From contig JAIRNF010000017.1 of assembly GCA_031258195.1 (NCBI GenBank), forward strand, positions 1 to 47,930: a stretch of DNA of 47,930 nucleotides, written 5' to 3'. Below, in pieces: positions 8,516-16,243 of the stretch. Both the position numbers and the translations under genes were made by a program. The notes under the pieces are model-generated. The model was not told the DNA's origin. It saw only the letters and a program-made list of their open reading frames with translations, and did no database searches. Within the stretch, counting starts at the first letter, position 1, and every line of letters begins with the position of its first letter. Source of the stretch: Prevotellaceae bacterium (lineage in GTDB: Bacteria > Bacteroidota > Bacteroidia > Bacteroidales > UBA932).

Positions 8516-8534
8516 GGTTTATAGTTAGTCATCG

Positions 8535-8622
8535 TTATTTACTCTTAAATACAACAAGTCCGGCTACCGTAGCAATAGCAGTAGTAATAAAATCCGTAAT
8601 ATGACCGACCGAATAAACTCAT
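8535..8622 (-). other. Mini-gene A: short ORF with its own terminator
   Basis: This short minus-strand unit lies between two terminators. From the ATG at 8622 the frame encodes 25 residues, Tyr/Cys rich (SYYGFYYYCYCYGSRTCC), ending at 8545. The +1 frame, open from 8618 to a stop at 8535, encodes 27 residues with a hydrophobic segment (HITDFITTAIATVAGLVV) but has no start codon. A purine-rich AAGAAGAG lies upstream of the ATG. Mini-gene B is related in both frames. Which frame is used is undecided. Two silent C/T differences between A and B favour the ATG frame, while the membrane-like composition favours the other. Confidence 0.35.
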
Positions 8623-8649
8623 TTTTATAATACTCTTCTTGAAAACAAA

Positions 8650-8674
8650 AAAGCCCCATATATATCGGGGCTTT
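8650..8674 (-). terminator. Rho-independent terminator (minus strand)
   Basis: AAAGCCCC/GGGGCTTT stem with an AT-rich loop. On the minus strand it is followed by TTTTTTGTTTT. It separates mini-gene B from mini-gene A. Confidence 0.75.
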
Positions 8675-8680
8675 CCATCA

Positions 8681-8762
8681 TTACTTACCTATAGACATAT
8701 CAACCCCGATTACTGTTTCTAAAGTAATAATAGATGCTATAATATGAAGTTGAGAATGTCAT
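8681..8762 (-). other. Mini-gene B: paralogue of mini-gene A
   Basis: The ATG at 8762 opens a 20-residue frame (MTFSTSYYSIYYYFRNSNRG, stop 8700-8702). The +1 frame, open from 8758 to a stop at 8681, reads HIIASIITLETVIGVDMSIGK at its end. Compared with mini-gene A, the spacing from ATG to the shared CATATTA differs by exactly one codon and both keep the same two-frame arrangement. They therefore descend from one unit. The terminator at 8650 follows. No known family is recognised; small hydrophobic peptide or small RNA are both possible. Confidence 0.35.
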
Positions 8763-9128
8763 GCTCTTATGCTAAAGCGTTAGCTGATTTCTATATTAAT
8801 CATTTGACAATTTGAAGAAAAACCGTTTACCAGTTTACAAGACAAATATAGATGTTTTACTATATCAATAATACTTTTTGAAAGTAGAAAATATCATTTT
8901 TAGTTTTTAAAGCTTCACTTAAAAAGTATCAATATGCAACTATTAGCAACAAATTTTGTACTATATTTATTTTTTTATTGCACAAACATTATAAATTACG
9001 CTTTTAGCGGCAATATTTGTAACGATTTATAGCGGCATTTTTATACGAATTATAGTTAACCTAAAAAGATAAGCTTTAGAACATTTGTTTTTCGTTTCGG
9101 ACAAGAAAGGGCGAGAGCCTTCTTTTAC
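8763..9128. other. AT-rich intergenic region with no gene
   Basis: About 366 bases separate mini-gene B from bcd. The DNA is strongly A/T rich with stops in all frames and no convincing RNA structure. It is the likely control region of the bcd operon and, in its left part, of mini-gene B. Two similar strings, GCTTTTAGCGGCAATA and TTTATAGCGGCATTT (about 9000-9043), form a short direct repeat of unknown role. Confidence 0.5.
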
Positions 9129-9136
9129 TATATTTG
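9129..9136 (+). promoter_or_regulatory. -7 promoter element (TATATTTG) of the bcd-etf operon
   Basis: TATATTTG is an exact TAnnTTTG match 42 nt before the bcd start codon. No TTTG was found at the expected -33 spacing; one lies about 41 nt upstream. Confidence 0.5.
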
Positions 9137-9178
9137 ACAGCATTAATTGCAAACCTAATTAATCACAAAAACAAACCT

Positions 9179-10321
9179 ATGGATTTCTCCTTAACAAAAC
9201 ATGAAGAGCTTTTTTTGCAAATGATAAAAGAGTTTGCGGAAAAAGAGGTAAAGCCTTTGGCTGCCGAGATTGACGAGCGGGAGCGGTTCCCGACAGAAAC
9301 GGTAGAAAAAATGAGCAAATTGGGGCTCATGGGTATTCCTTTTCCCGTTGAATACGGAGGCGCAGGTGGTACAAACCAAATCTACTCTATGGCGGTTGAA
9401 GAGCTATCAAGAATTTGCGGAACAACCGGTGTAGTTGTTTCGGCACACACCTCTCTCTGCTGTGCACCTATTTACGAATCGGGCACCGAAGAGCAGAAGA
9501 GAAAATATTTGCCGAAGCTATGCTCGGGCGAATGGCTTGGCGCATTCGGGCTTACAGAGCCTAACGCAGGTACAGATGCAGCCGGACAGCAAACCACTGC
9601 TGTTGCTACTGAAGAGGGCTACGTTCTGAACGGGAACAAAATATTTATAACCAATGCCGAGTATGCGCATGTGTACATTGTTATTGCCATGACCGATAAA
9701 TCGTTGGGCACCAAAGGCATTTCTGCATTTATAGTGGAAAAAGGCACGCCGGGTTTCAGCATCGGTAAGAAAGAAAAGAAGCTTGGTATTCGGGGTTCAG
9801 CAACTTGCGAGCTGATTTTTGAGAATTGTGTCATTCCAAAGGAGAATCTTCTAGGCAAGGTCAACGAAGGCTTTAAGATTGCCATGAAAACGCTCGATGG
9901 CGGTCGCATTGGTATTGCAGCGCAAGCCTTAGGTATTGCTCAGGGCGCAATGGACGAAACCGTTAAGTACACAAAAGAGCGTAAGCAGTTTGGTAAATCT
10001 ATATCGCAGTTCCAGAACACACAATTCCAGCTGGCAGATTTAGAAACCAAAATTCAGGCAAGCCGCCTGCTTGTCCGTGTTGCAGCGTATAAGAAAGATA
10101 AAAAAATGCCTTACTCTGTAGATGCAGCACAAGCTAAGCTGTTTGCTGCCGAAACGGCAATGGAGGTTACCGTTAAAGCTGTTCAGTTCCACGGCGGATA
10201 TGGTTATACCAGAGATTATCCGGTTGAACGTATGATGCGTGATGCTAAGATCACCGAGATTTATGAAGGAACTTCCGAAGTTCAGCGTATGGTAATTTCC
10301 GCAAACCTTTTAAAAAAGTAA
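9179..10321 (+). CDS. bcd: Acyl-CoA dehydrogenase, short-chain (butyryl-CoA type)
   Basis: This 380-residue FAD enzyme oxidises short-chain acyl-CoA or, running in reverse, reduces crotonyl-CoA to butyryl-CoA with electron-transferring flavoprotein. Family features are present in order: GAGGTNQIYSMAVEEL, the signature LTEPNAGTDAAG, FITNAEYAHVYIV, the FAD/substrate region LGIRGSATCEL, GGRIGIAAQALGIAQGA, and the C-terminal VQFHGGYGYTRDYPVER then ITEIYEGTSEVQR, where the Glu of YEG (about 363) is the catalytic base. I start at 9179 (MDFSLTKHEE); an upstream in-frame codon is a poor start. etfB begins 10 bases after the stop, so bcd, etfB and etfA form one operon. Confidence 0.93.
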   Translation: MDFSLTKHEELFLQMIKEFAEKEVKPLAAEIDERERFPTETVEKMSKLGLMGIPFPVEYGGAGGTNQIYSMAVEELSRICGTTGVVVSAHTSLCCAPIYESGTEEQKRKYLPKLCSGEWLGAFGLTEPNAGTDAAGQQTTAVATEEGYVLNGNKIFITNAEYAHVYIVIAMTDKSLGTKGISAFIVEKGTPGFSIGKKEKKLGIRGSATCELIFENCVIPKENLLGKVNEGFKIAMKTLDGGRIGIAAQALGIAQGAMDETVKYTKERKQFGKSISQFQNTQFQLADLETKIQASRLLVRVAAYKKDKKMPYSVDAAQAKLFAAETAMEVTVKAVQFHGGYGYTRDYPVERMMRDAKITEIYEGTSEVQRMVISANLLKK

Positions 10322-10331
10322 AAAGATAGTC

Positions 10332-11120
10332 ATGAATATTATAGTTTGTATAAAACAAGTACCAAACACTACCGAGATCAGGCTCGATCCGGTAAAAGGA
10401 ACGTTGATTCGTGATGGCGTAGTAAGCATCATGAATCCGGATGATAAAGCCGGGCTGGAAATGGCTCTCGAACTGAAAGAGAAATACGGAGTAACCATTA
10501 CCGTTCTTTCTATGGGACCTGCACAGGCTGATGCTATTATGCGAGAAGCATTTGCAATGGGTGCAGATAAAGCAATACTTCTGAGCGACCGTAAGTTTGC
10601 AGGGGCGGATACATGGGCTACTTCTTACACCATTGCGGCCGCATTGAAGAAGCTGAGCTACGATCTGATCATTACGGGTCGTCAGGCGATTGATGGCGAT
10701 ACCGCGCAGGTTGGACCACAGATTGCAGAACAGCTGGATCTGCCACAAATCAGCTATGTTGAAGATTTGAAGGTAAAAGAAGGTAAAACGTTAGAAGTTC
10801 GCAAAACTACCGAGGACGGCTACCAACGTCTGGAAGTTGAAATGCCTTGCTTGCTTACCGTTCTTTCATCAGCTAATAAACCCCGCTACATGACGGTAAA
10901 CGGTATTATGGAAGCTTTCGATAAGGAAGTTGAGCAATGGAGCTACGAAACGATTGCCGATTCTGTTAACGAAGAATTACTGGGATTAAAAGGCTCTCCT
11001 ACCCGCGTTGCCAAGTCGTTCACTAAAGGAGCGAAAGCAATGGGTCAGCTGTACGAAGTAGGTCCCGAAGAAGCGGTTGAAATTATTCTTGAGAAGCTAA
11101 AAGAGAAGTTTATCATCTAA
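10332..11120 (+). CDS. etfB: Electron transfer flavoprotein subunit beta
   Basis: The 262-residue beta subunit of ETF binds AMP (or a second FAD in bifurcating forms) and docks with the alpha subunit. It begins MNIIVCIKQVPNTTEIRLDP, followed by GVVSIMNPDDKAGLEMALEL, LSMGPAQADAIMREAFAMGAD, TGRQAIDGDTAQVGPQIAE and the long alpha-binding segment ending in EEAVEIILEKLKEKF. All are typical of clostridial/Bacteroidetes EtfB encoded next to bcd. It starts 10 bases after bcd and stops 12 bases before etfA. Gene order bcd-etfB-etfA is that of butyrate-pathway operons, although the thiolase, crotonase and hydroxybutyryl-CoA dehydrogenase genes are not in this window. Confidence 0.94.
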   Translation: MNIIVCIKQVPNTTEIRLDPVKGTLIRDGVVSIMNPDDKAGLEMALELKEKYGVTITVLSMGPAQADAIMREAFAMGADKAILLSDRKFAGADTWATSYTIAAALKKLSYDLIITGRQAIDGDTAQVGPQIAEQLDLPQISYVEDLKVKEGKTLEVRKTTEDGYQRLEVEMPCLLTVLSSANKPRYMTVNGIMEAFDKEVEQWSYETIADSVNEELLGLKGSPTRVAKSFTKGAKAMGQLYEVGPEEAVEIILEKLKEKFII

Positions 11121-11132
11121 TCTGCCAGAAAA

Positions 11133-12128
11133 ATGAATAAAGAACAATATAAAGGAGTTTACGTTTTTGCCGAACAGCGCGATGGCGTAATACAAAACGT
11201 AGCATACGAGCTGATTGGAAAAGCAAGAGAACTGGCGGACGTGCTCGGCGAAGAAGTATGCGCCATTCTCGCCGGTCACGACTCAGATAAGCAAGCCCCA
11301 GAACTGATTGCCGCAGGAGCCGATAGAGTACTTTACCTTGATTATCCGGAGCTGCAAGATTACCTTACCGAGCCATACGTACAAGCCATAACACAGGTTA
11401 TACAAGATCGTAAGCCAAGCATTGTACTTATTGGCGCTACTACCATTGGTCGCGATCTGGGTCCCCGTATTTCGGGACGCATACACACAGGTCTTACCGC
11501 CGATTGCACTTCGCTCGAAATAGGAGAAGACGGCAACCTTATGATGACACGTCCGGCATTTGGCGGCAACCTTATGGCAACCATTCTCTGCAAAGAGCAT
11601 CGCCCGCAGATGTCAACCGTACGCCCGGGCGTAATGCGCCAAAAAGAGCGCAATTATAAGCGCAATGGCGAGGTAGAAAAGGTAAAGATAACATTTGATA
11701 AGTCGAAGTTCAAAGTTCGCCTTATCGAAACCGTTAAGGCGGAAAAAGCAAAGGTTGATATTACCGAAGCCAACGTTCTGGTATCGGGCGGACGTGGTGT
11801 CAGAAACGCCGAAGGCTTTAAAAAGCTGCAAGAGTTTGCCAAAACCATTAACGCTCAGGTGTCATCCTCTCGCGCTATGGTAGATGCCGGAATTATGGCT
11901 CATGATGTTCAGGTTGGGCAAACAGGCAAAACCGTTCGCCCTAACCTATACTTTGCACTGGGTATTTCGGGCGCTATCCAGCACCTTGCAGGTATGGAGG
12001 AATCGGAATATATTATCGCCATTAATAAGGACAAATTTGCCCCGATTTTCAACTCTGCCGACTTAGGTATTGTTGGCGATGTACATAAGATTATTCCTTT
12101 GCTTACCAAAAAGCTGGCGAGAGAGTAG
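11133..12128 (+). CDS. etfA: Electron transfer flavoprotein subunit alpha
   Basis: The 331-residue alpha subunit carries the main FAD and hands electrons to the dehydrogenase or a quinone reductase. The N-terminal Rossmann-like part includes [15 protein letters not shown] and [11 protein letters not shown]. The C-terminal FAD domain is clear: [64 protein letters not shown] and [19 protein letters not shown]. The length is normal. A degenerate second copy of the last ~55 bases of this gene lies about 820 bases downstream, at 12897-12951. Confidence 0.95.
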   Translation: MNKEQYKGVYVFAEQRDGVIQNVAYELIGKARELADVLGEEVCAILAGHDSDKQAPELIAAGADRVLYLDYPELQDYLTEPYVQAITQVIQDRKPSIVLIGATTIGRDLGPRISGRIHTGLTADCTSLEIGEDGNLMMTRPAFGGNLMATILCKEHRPQMSTVRPGVMRQKERNYKRNGEVEKVKITFDKSKFKVRLIETVKAEKAKVDITEANVLVSGGRGVRNAEGFKKLQEFAKTINAQVSSSRAMVDAGIMAHDVQVGQTGKTVRPNLYFALGISGAIQHLAGMEESEYIIAINKDKFAPIFNSADLGIVGDVHKIIPLLTKKLARE

Positions 12129-12150
12129 GATAGCTATTATTTAAAAACAT

Positions 12151-12185
12151 ATAGGCGCATAGGAAATAATTTTCTATGTGCCTAT
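12151..12185. terminator. Hairpin after etfA
   Basis: ATAGGCGCATAG pairs with CTATGTGCCTAT with one G-T pair. An AT-rich loop lies between the arms. It is 23 bases past the etfA stop. There is no T tract, so it may be a Rho-dependent or processing hairpin. Confidence 0.45.
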
Positions 12186-12210
12186 GTAGTTTAAAAGTAA
12201 ATGTGTGTTT

Positions 12211-12849
12211 ATGAAAAAAATTGTATTGCTATTACTGGTATTCAACACTATGAATAATTTACAAGCGCAAGAAAACGGAAGGAAATTCATACAAGACATC
12301 TTAATAAATAATCAAGATTATGAAATTGGTTTGCTGATTCATAGCTTTGGGTATAAATCTGATGCTGCCGATTCATAATATGAATCGGATGATTTTGCAA
12401 TTAATAATGAATTTATTGCTTCTTTGCCTTTAAGTATTAAAACGGTACTTGCATATTACGACATTTCCCGCGATTTATCCTTTGTAAAACTACTTGGCGA
12501 ATATGAAACATGGGAGGAAATGAAAGAAAAGCTATTTGACAAAGTAGAATACAATGGAATGGTTCCAACCAAACATCTTGGTGGAATGAAATCGTTGAAA
12601 ATGAAACGGGTTGGAACTGTGATTATATTTTGGCACGAAACCAGCTACTATAAACCCACAAATCAAATAAAGTGGGTTGATGTTACCAATGTTGATGTTT
12701 TTAAGATTGAAGATGGCTATGGAGAAAAATTAACTTATACAGGACATTTTGAAGATGTCTTCTTTAATAGCGACGACAATAACTTAAGATTTAGAAGTAG
12801 CGGTGCCGGAAAGCATTTATCAATCGATTTTATTACTGTGAAGGAATAA
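12211..12849 (+). pseudogene. Exported protein of unknown function, nonsense mutation
   Basis: One frame runs from the ATG at 12211 to 12849, broken only by TAA at 12376-12378 (codon 56). It begins with a signal peptide (MKKIVLLLLVFNTMNNLQAQ). After the stop come an all-beta-looking segment with SLPLSIKTVLAYYDI, a KMKRVGTVIIFWHETSYY strand pair, and a Tyr/Phe-rich end (FEDVFFNSDDNNLRF). The mature part would be about 190 residues. No family is recognised. Because the frame is intact on both sides and one base change (CAA or GAA to TAA) explains the stop, this is recent inactivation. A shortened protein could start at 12424. Confidence 0.7.
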
Positions 12850-12896
12850 CTCAAAAGCCTTTCACTTGCTTTCATAACAGATTCGCAGCCCCCTGC

Positions 12897-12951
12897 TGGC
12901 GATGTGCATAAGATTATTCCGTTCTTACCAAAAAACTGAAAAGAGAATGGC
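12897..12951 (+). repeat. Duplicated remnant of the 3' end of etfA
   Basis: The bases from TGGCGATGTGCATAAGAT to AATGGCT match the end of etfA (12074-12129) at most positions: GGCGATGT-CATAAGATTATTCC, then CTTACCAAAAA-CTG and AGAG. Here the frame is lost soon after the HKIIP codons. The pseudogene at 12211-12849 lies between the two copies, which implies a duplication or insertion that carried or recreated the etfA end. Confidence 0.7.
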
Positions 12952-12970
12952 TAAAAATAAATCTTTTAAT

Positions 12971-13000
12971 AAAAAAGGCTTTCGATTGAAAGTCTTTTTT
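12971..13000 (+). terminator. Rho-independent terminator
   Basis: AAAAAAGGCTTTC and GAAAGTCTTTTTT form a stem around GATT, ending in a T run. It closes the unit before the first GG-leader peptide gene. Confidence 0.65.
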
Positions 13001-13072
13001 ATTCCCCTTTTACCGTACGTTATGCTAAAATTTACCAACTTTCAAATAATTGTTTAAACAAAAAACTAAATC

Positions 13073-13228
13073 ATGAAAAAATTAAATCTTAAAGAAAACA
13101 GCATCCTTTCTGCCAAAGATAAGAAAGAATTACTGGGGGGATGCCCCGTTGCGCTTGAGTGTGCCGTTGGCTATTATGCTTGTGGATACTGCGGATTAGG
13201 ATGTTGCTGGAGTGGAGATGATCTTTAG
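13073..13228 (+). CDS. GG-leader peptide 1, six-cysteine core
   Basis: This 51-residue precursor resembles the Bacteroidales GG-leader natural-product family. Its charged leader starts MKKLNLKENSILSAKDKKEL and ends Leu-Leu-Gly22-Gly23, a classic C39-protease cleavage site. The predicted 28-residue core has Cys at 24, 30, 37, 40, 44 and 45, with Gly, Tyr and Trp between them (GYYACGYCGLGCCWSG). An A-rich segment precedes the ATG. Six Cys in 28 residues suggests three disulfides or another crosslink. No modification enzyme is adjacent. The likely oxidising and processing partner is the broken gene at 18479-20106, 5.3 kb away beyond minus-strand genes. The function is unknown; bacteriocin-like or signalling peptide are both possible. 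Confidence 0.72.
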   Translation: MKKLNLKENSILSAKDKKELLGGCPVALECAVGYYACGYCGLGCCWSGDDL

Positions 13229-13320
13229 TAAAAGTCTATTTTGTTCCATTTTGATGAGAATATTATAAAGGGTCAAATAGGTAGCCACTACAAACCTTAA
13301 GCTATTACAAATAGTAGCCT

Positions 13321-13364
13321 AGTATTAAGAAGCCCCGATTAGTTAATCGGGGCTTCTTAATACT
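13321..13364. terminator. 21-bp perfect palindrome between convergent genes
   Basis: AGTATTAAGAAGCCCCGATTA and its exact complement are separated by two bases. It lies between peptide 1 (+) and the minus-strand lipoprotein gene, whose stop codon overlaps its right edge by two bases. There is no T tract, but the GC-rich stem should terminate transcription in both directions. Confidence 0.6.
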
Positions 13365-13901
13365 ATATCAAACAATTTTTGAATTTATTTAGGCTTTGTT
13401 TTATCCATTCAATCGATACTCCAATAAAACAATCATCACTACAGATATCTTCTATATACCCACATATCGAAATCATCCCTTCATTATTCGCCTCGAAATA
13501 ATATTTGACTCCATCTCTTTTTCTTAACCAATCGTTTTTTGCAAGGTAGTATATTTCATCTAGCGTAATCGTTGCTGCCCCATATTCATGTGTGTTAAGC
13601 TCATCTTCCTGCTCAATCCAATTCTCCACCACTATACCCCCCTCTTGTACACATTGATACTGACGCTGAATAACTTTACCATTCATAACAAAAATAGTTG
13701 TACTCCACGAATACCCTGTTCATGAGCTCCCCGTAACCTTATATACGTATGAGTTAGCGCGATTCTGCTTAAAAGAGAGCCAAACTTGATAACTTGACTC
13801 AAAATCATCGTAATGCTCAATACGATTATCCTCATCTTTACCACATCCCGCCATTAATGCTAAATACTTAGCATTAACAGTACAAAAAGTGTTTTTTTCA
13901 T
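13363..13901 (-). pseudogene. Lipoprotein of unknown function, frameshift and nonsense
   Basis: From the ATG at 13901 the minus strand encodes a signal sequence (MKKTLFVLLMLS). After a small frameshift it continues with ALMAGCGKDEDN, a lipobox Cys. The protein then runs to 13363 with one in-frame TGA at 13720-13722 in the context TGSS-stop-TGYSWSTTIFVMNG. The stop is one base from TGG. Downstream come a strand with NGKVIQRQYQCVQEGG and an acidic end. The NGKV-x-QR strand and repeated Trp/Tyr resemble small Bacteroidetes lipoproteins with a beta-sandwich fold, but no family is named. The last 107 residues can still be read as an ORF from an internal ATG, probably without a signal. Confidence 0.7.
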
Positions 13902-14066
13902 AACTTTAATTTTAAGAATGCGTCAAACTTTCCTAACACTACATACTATTAGGATGTAAAAAACTTAAATCGCTGCATCAACAGTTGATTTTAACCTTTT
14001 TATAAGACTTCTTTTGAACTTTACCGCTACACTAAATATCCAAGATGCCCCTGATAATCGTGCAAA

Positions 14067-14554
14067 TTAAAGATCCAATATATGCTTTAATGCTTCAACC
14101 TCCATAAAGGTTCGTTTTGCCGTAGCCTCAAGGTCCTTACTCTCTTCTTCATAGATTCTTTGTAAGAAAATTGGCGTCGCTTCGCCAACTTCTATCAAAT
14201 GCCCGTCGTAATCGTAAAAACGGATAGTGCGTTGCCCCCAAAGTCTGTATTTATTTCGTGCGAAAATTGTACATTATTCTCTTTAAACTTTTTGTAAGCC
14301 GTATCCAGATCTTCTGTCTCAAAGCATAGCTCGAAGCGGCTTGTCGCTTTTACATTATAGATATTCTCGCTACCTAATTTTTGGGGAATGATATTTTTTT
14401 CCATTATCTGCCAAAGCGCAAAACCTTCTTCAAAAATAATATTCATTCCGCCAAAATCGCCGACAATAGTCATTTCAAGCAAATCGGAGTAGAATGTTTT
14501 CGATTTTCGCGCATCTTTAACAAACAGTACAGGCATAGCGTGTTTTAAATCCAT
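14067..14554 (-). pseudogene. Glyoxalase/bleomycin-resistance (VOC) protein, frameshifted
   Basis: This vicinal-oxygen-chelate protein starts MDLKHAMPVLFVKDARKSKT, with FYSDLLEMTIVGDFGGMNI and ENIYNVKATSRFELCFET in the first module. The frame breaks at a run of five C on the + strand (14235-14239). In the next frame it continues QRTIRFYDYDGHLIEVGEA, the metal-ligand Glu region, to a stop at 14067. That gives about 160 residues, the usual length for a one-gene VOC enzyme. A one-base homopolymer change explains everything, so this may be a sequencing error. The substrate is unknown. Confidence 0.82.
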
Positions 14555-14671
14555 TTACAGTAACTTATTGGTTATACTTAAAACAAAGAGAACTTATTAT
14601 ACGAGTTCCGTTGTTATAAAAAAGAGAAGGATTTCAAAATCCTTCTCTCATAACTTTAAAACACCGCACTT

Positions 14672-15523
14672 TTACATTATTTCGGTTACAACACCATCAA
14701 GGGTTACTTTTACATCTATTTCTGCCGACCCTAGTTCCAACTCAAAAAGAAAGTAACTTTCTGTAGGTGTTTCGTAGTAATCTATATCATCTATTGCATA
14801 ACTACCATATTCTGAATTCTGAAGGGCGGTAAGAACATTCTGTGGAACATTAACTTGTAAGATATCTTCTGTTTTAGTATAGATCCATTCTCCTGCAGAA
14901 GTAAATCTGAGCTTCTTATGTGCCGCGCCGTCTATAACATCTACCTCGTAAGCTCCACCGTACTCGCGCTCAACTTCTATAATCTTTGCGCTGGGATAAT
15001 TGGTAGAGATATAGGTCGAAATGCTCTCGGGTAAGCTTGTTGGCAGATAGCTTCCGCTATCATTATCCGTATCGAGGACAGCCTTTATCAGCGTGCCATC
15101 TGCAGCGTAGTATAAATCGTACTCTTGGTTACCCTGTTCTACCTCCACTACATAAGCAACCTCCATATCTTTACGCTCCAGCATATCAACATCGTCTATT
15201 CGCCACGAGGCAAATTCGCTCTGACCGAATGCTGTCTTTACCGCCGCAGGTAGCTGATCGAACGTAATATCGGTTTCTGTTAACTGCCAATCGCCATCCC
15301 ATGTAAACCAGGCTTCGCATTCCAGCCCGTTTAGCCAAAAATCGGCAACATAGTAATTTCCTTTTATCTCCCAATCGACACGATTAATACTAGGGTACTT
15401 TGCAGCAAAGGCATTTTCTACCGCAGAGTTATTAATTCCGTGGTTGTCATCGTCGTTACAGCTTTGTATTGAAAAGGTAAAACCAATGACCAATGCGGCA
15501 AGTAATAGTAACTTTGTTTTCAT
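14672..15523 (-). CDS. PepSY-like lipoprotein
   Basis: This 283-residue lipoprotein has a lipobox at IQSC (about residue 22) followed by an Asp-rich spacer. It has repeated PepSY-like units (PF11396 type): FAAKYPSINRVDWEIKGNYYVADF, TAFGQSEFASWRIDDVDML, STNYPSAKIIEVEREYGGAYEVDV and LQNSEYGSYAIDDIDYYE. Each unit pairs a helix with strands ending in a charged periplasmic face. Such proteins often sit beside two-component systems in Bacteroidetes, as here (sensor and regulator at 16244-18204, same strand). A role in periplasmic sensing or inhibition is an inference. The gene has its own 110-bp upstream gap before the next PepSY gene and may be separately expressed. Confidence 0.75.
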   Translation of the reverse strand: MKTKLLLLAALVIGFTFSIQSCNDDDNHGINNSAVENAFAAKYPSINRVDWEIKGNYYVADFWLNGLECEAWFTWDGDWQLTETDITFDQLPAAVKTAFGQSEFASWRIDDVDMLERKDMEVAYVVEVEQGNQEYDLYYAADGTLIKAVLDTDNDSGSYLPTSLPESISTYISTNYPSAKIIEVEREYGGAYEVDVIDGAAHKKLRFTSAGEWIYTKTEDILQVNVPQNVLTALQNSEYGSYAIDDIDYYETPTESYFLFELELGSAEIDVKVTLDGVVTEIM

Positions 15524-15633
15524 TATTTTCTGTTTTTAGTGGTGTATATTTCTGATTATTTAAAGGCGAAAGAACAAAGACGTTGGCTCTGTCTTATATC
15601 AAATCTTTGCTCTTTCACCCCCCCGTATTAGCG

Positions 15634-16071
15634 TTAATCGTCGTAGCCCATAAAATTTTCTTTCAGGTCGAATTTCAGCTCAACCCTATTATCCAGCTTT
15701 AGCTCATAGTCTCTGCTATCTCTATCTATTTCGATTACTTTTGCACTAGGCTGATTCTTCGTTATAAACTCCTGTATCTTCTGGGGAACAATTCCCGCAG
15801 GCACTTCAGAATATTTGCAGTCAACATCCGTCCATTCCCCCTTCTTATCAAATTCAACTTTGCAGCCGTTAACAAGTATTACCTCATAGCTTTTATCGAA
15901 TACTTCTGATTCCATTTTTGCATACGATACTTCTATAGCCGCAAAATATTCTTTAATAAACTGCCGGGCGGTCTGTGGTAGCTGATCGACAGTAATGGCT
16001 TTATCTTTTCCTGCAAATGCGGCAGTACTTACCAATATCAAACATGTTAGTGATAAAAAAAATCGTTTCAT
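15634..16071 (-). CDS. PepSY-like periplasmic protein
   Basis: A 145-residue protein with a cleavable signal (MKRFFLSLTCLILVSTAAFAG). The mature part holds two PepSY-like modules: LPQTARQFIKEYFAAIEVSYA with a strand pair KSYEVILVNGCKVEF, then VPQKIQEFITKNQPSAKVIEI and DYELKLDNRVELKFD. It lies between the PepSY lipoprotein and the sensor kinase, all on the minus strand, in the order regulator, kinase, PepSY, PepSY. The gap of about 170 bases to the kinase suggests a separate promoter that the regulator may control. Ligand and function are unknown. Confidence 0.75.
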   Translation of the reverse strand: MKRFFLSLTCLILVSTAAFAGKDKAITVDQLPQTARQFIKEYFAAIEVSYAKMESEVFDKSYEVILVNGCKVEFDKKGEWTDVDCKYSEVPAGIVPQKIQEFITKNQPSAKVIEIDRDSRDYELKLDNRVELKFDLKENFMGYDD

Positions 16072-16243
16072 AGCTTTACGTATAATTAGTTATTACTCTA
16101 AATTTCTACGGCAAAGCTCATACTCAAAACTGAAAAGAATATGAAATGCCGAAAAAAATTGCTCCATCGCAAAAAAATGATGAAGCAATTATTATCCAAA
16201 CAAAAACTGCTGAAATAAGTTTCTATAAACATGCTATTCATTC

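Noticed and set aside
13720-13722. TGA read as Trp (altered genetic code)
   Set aside because: Several TGA codons fall at probable Trp sites, but TGA also ends intact genes such as the response regulator (17521-17523), and TAA and TAG interrupt other genes in the same way. Decay explains all of them.
14568-14756. 62-codon + strand frame between the VOC and PepSY genes
   Set aside because: It mostly overlaps the PepSY lipoprotein's 3' end on the other strand and has no ribosome-binding site.
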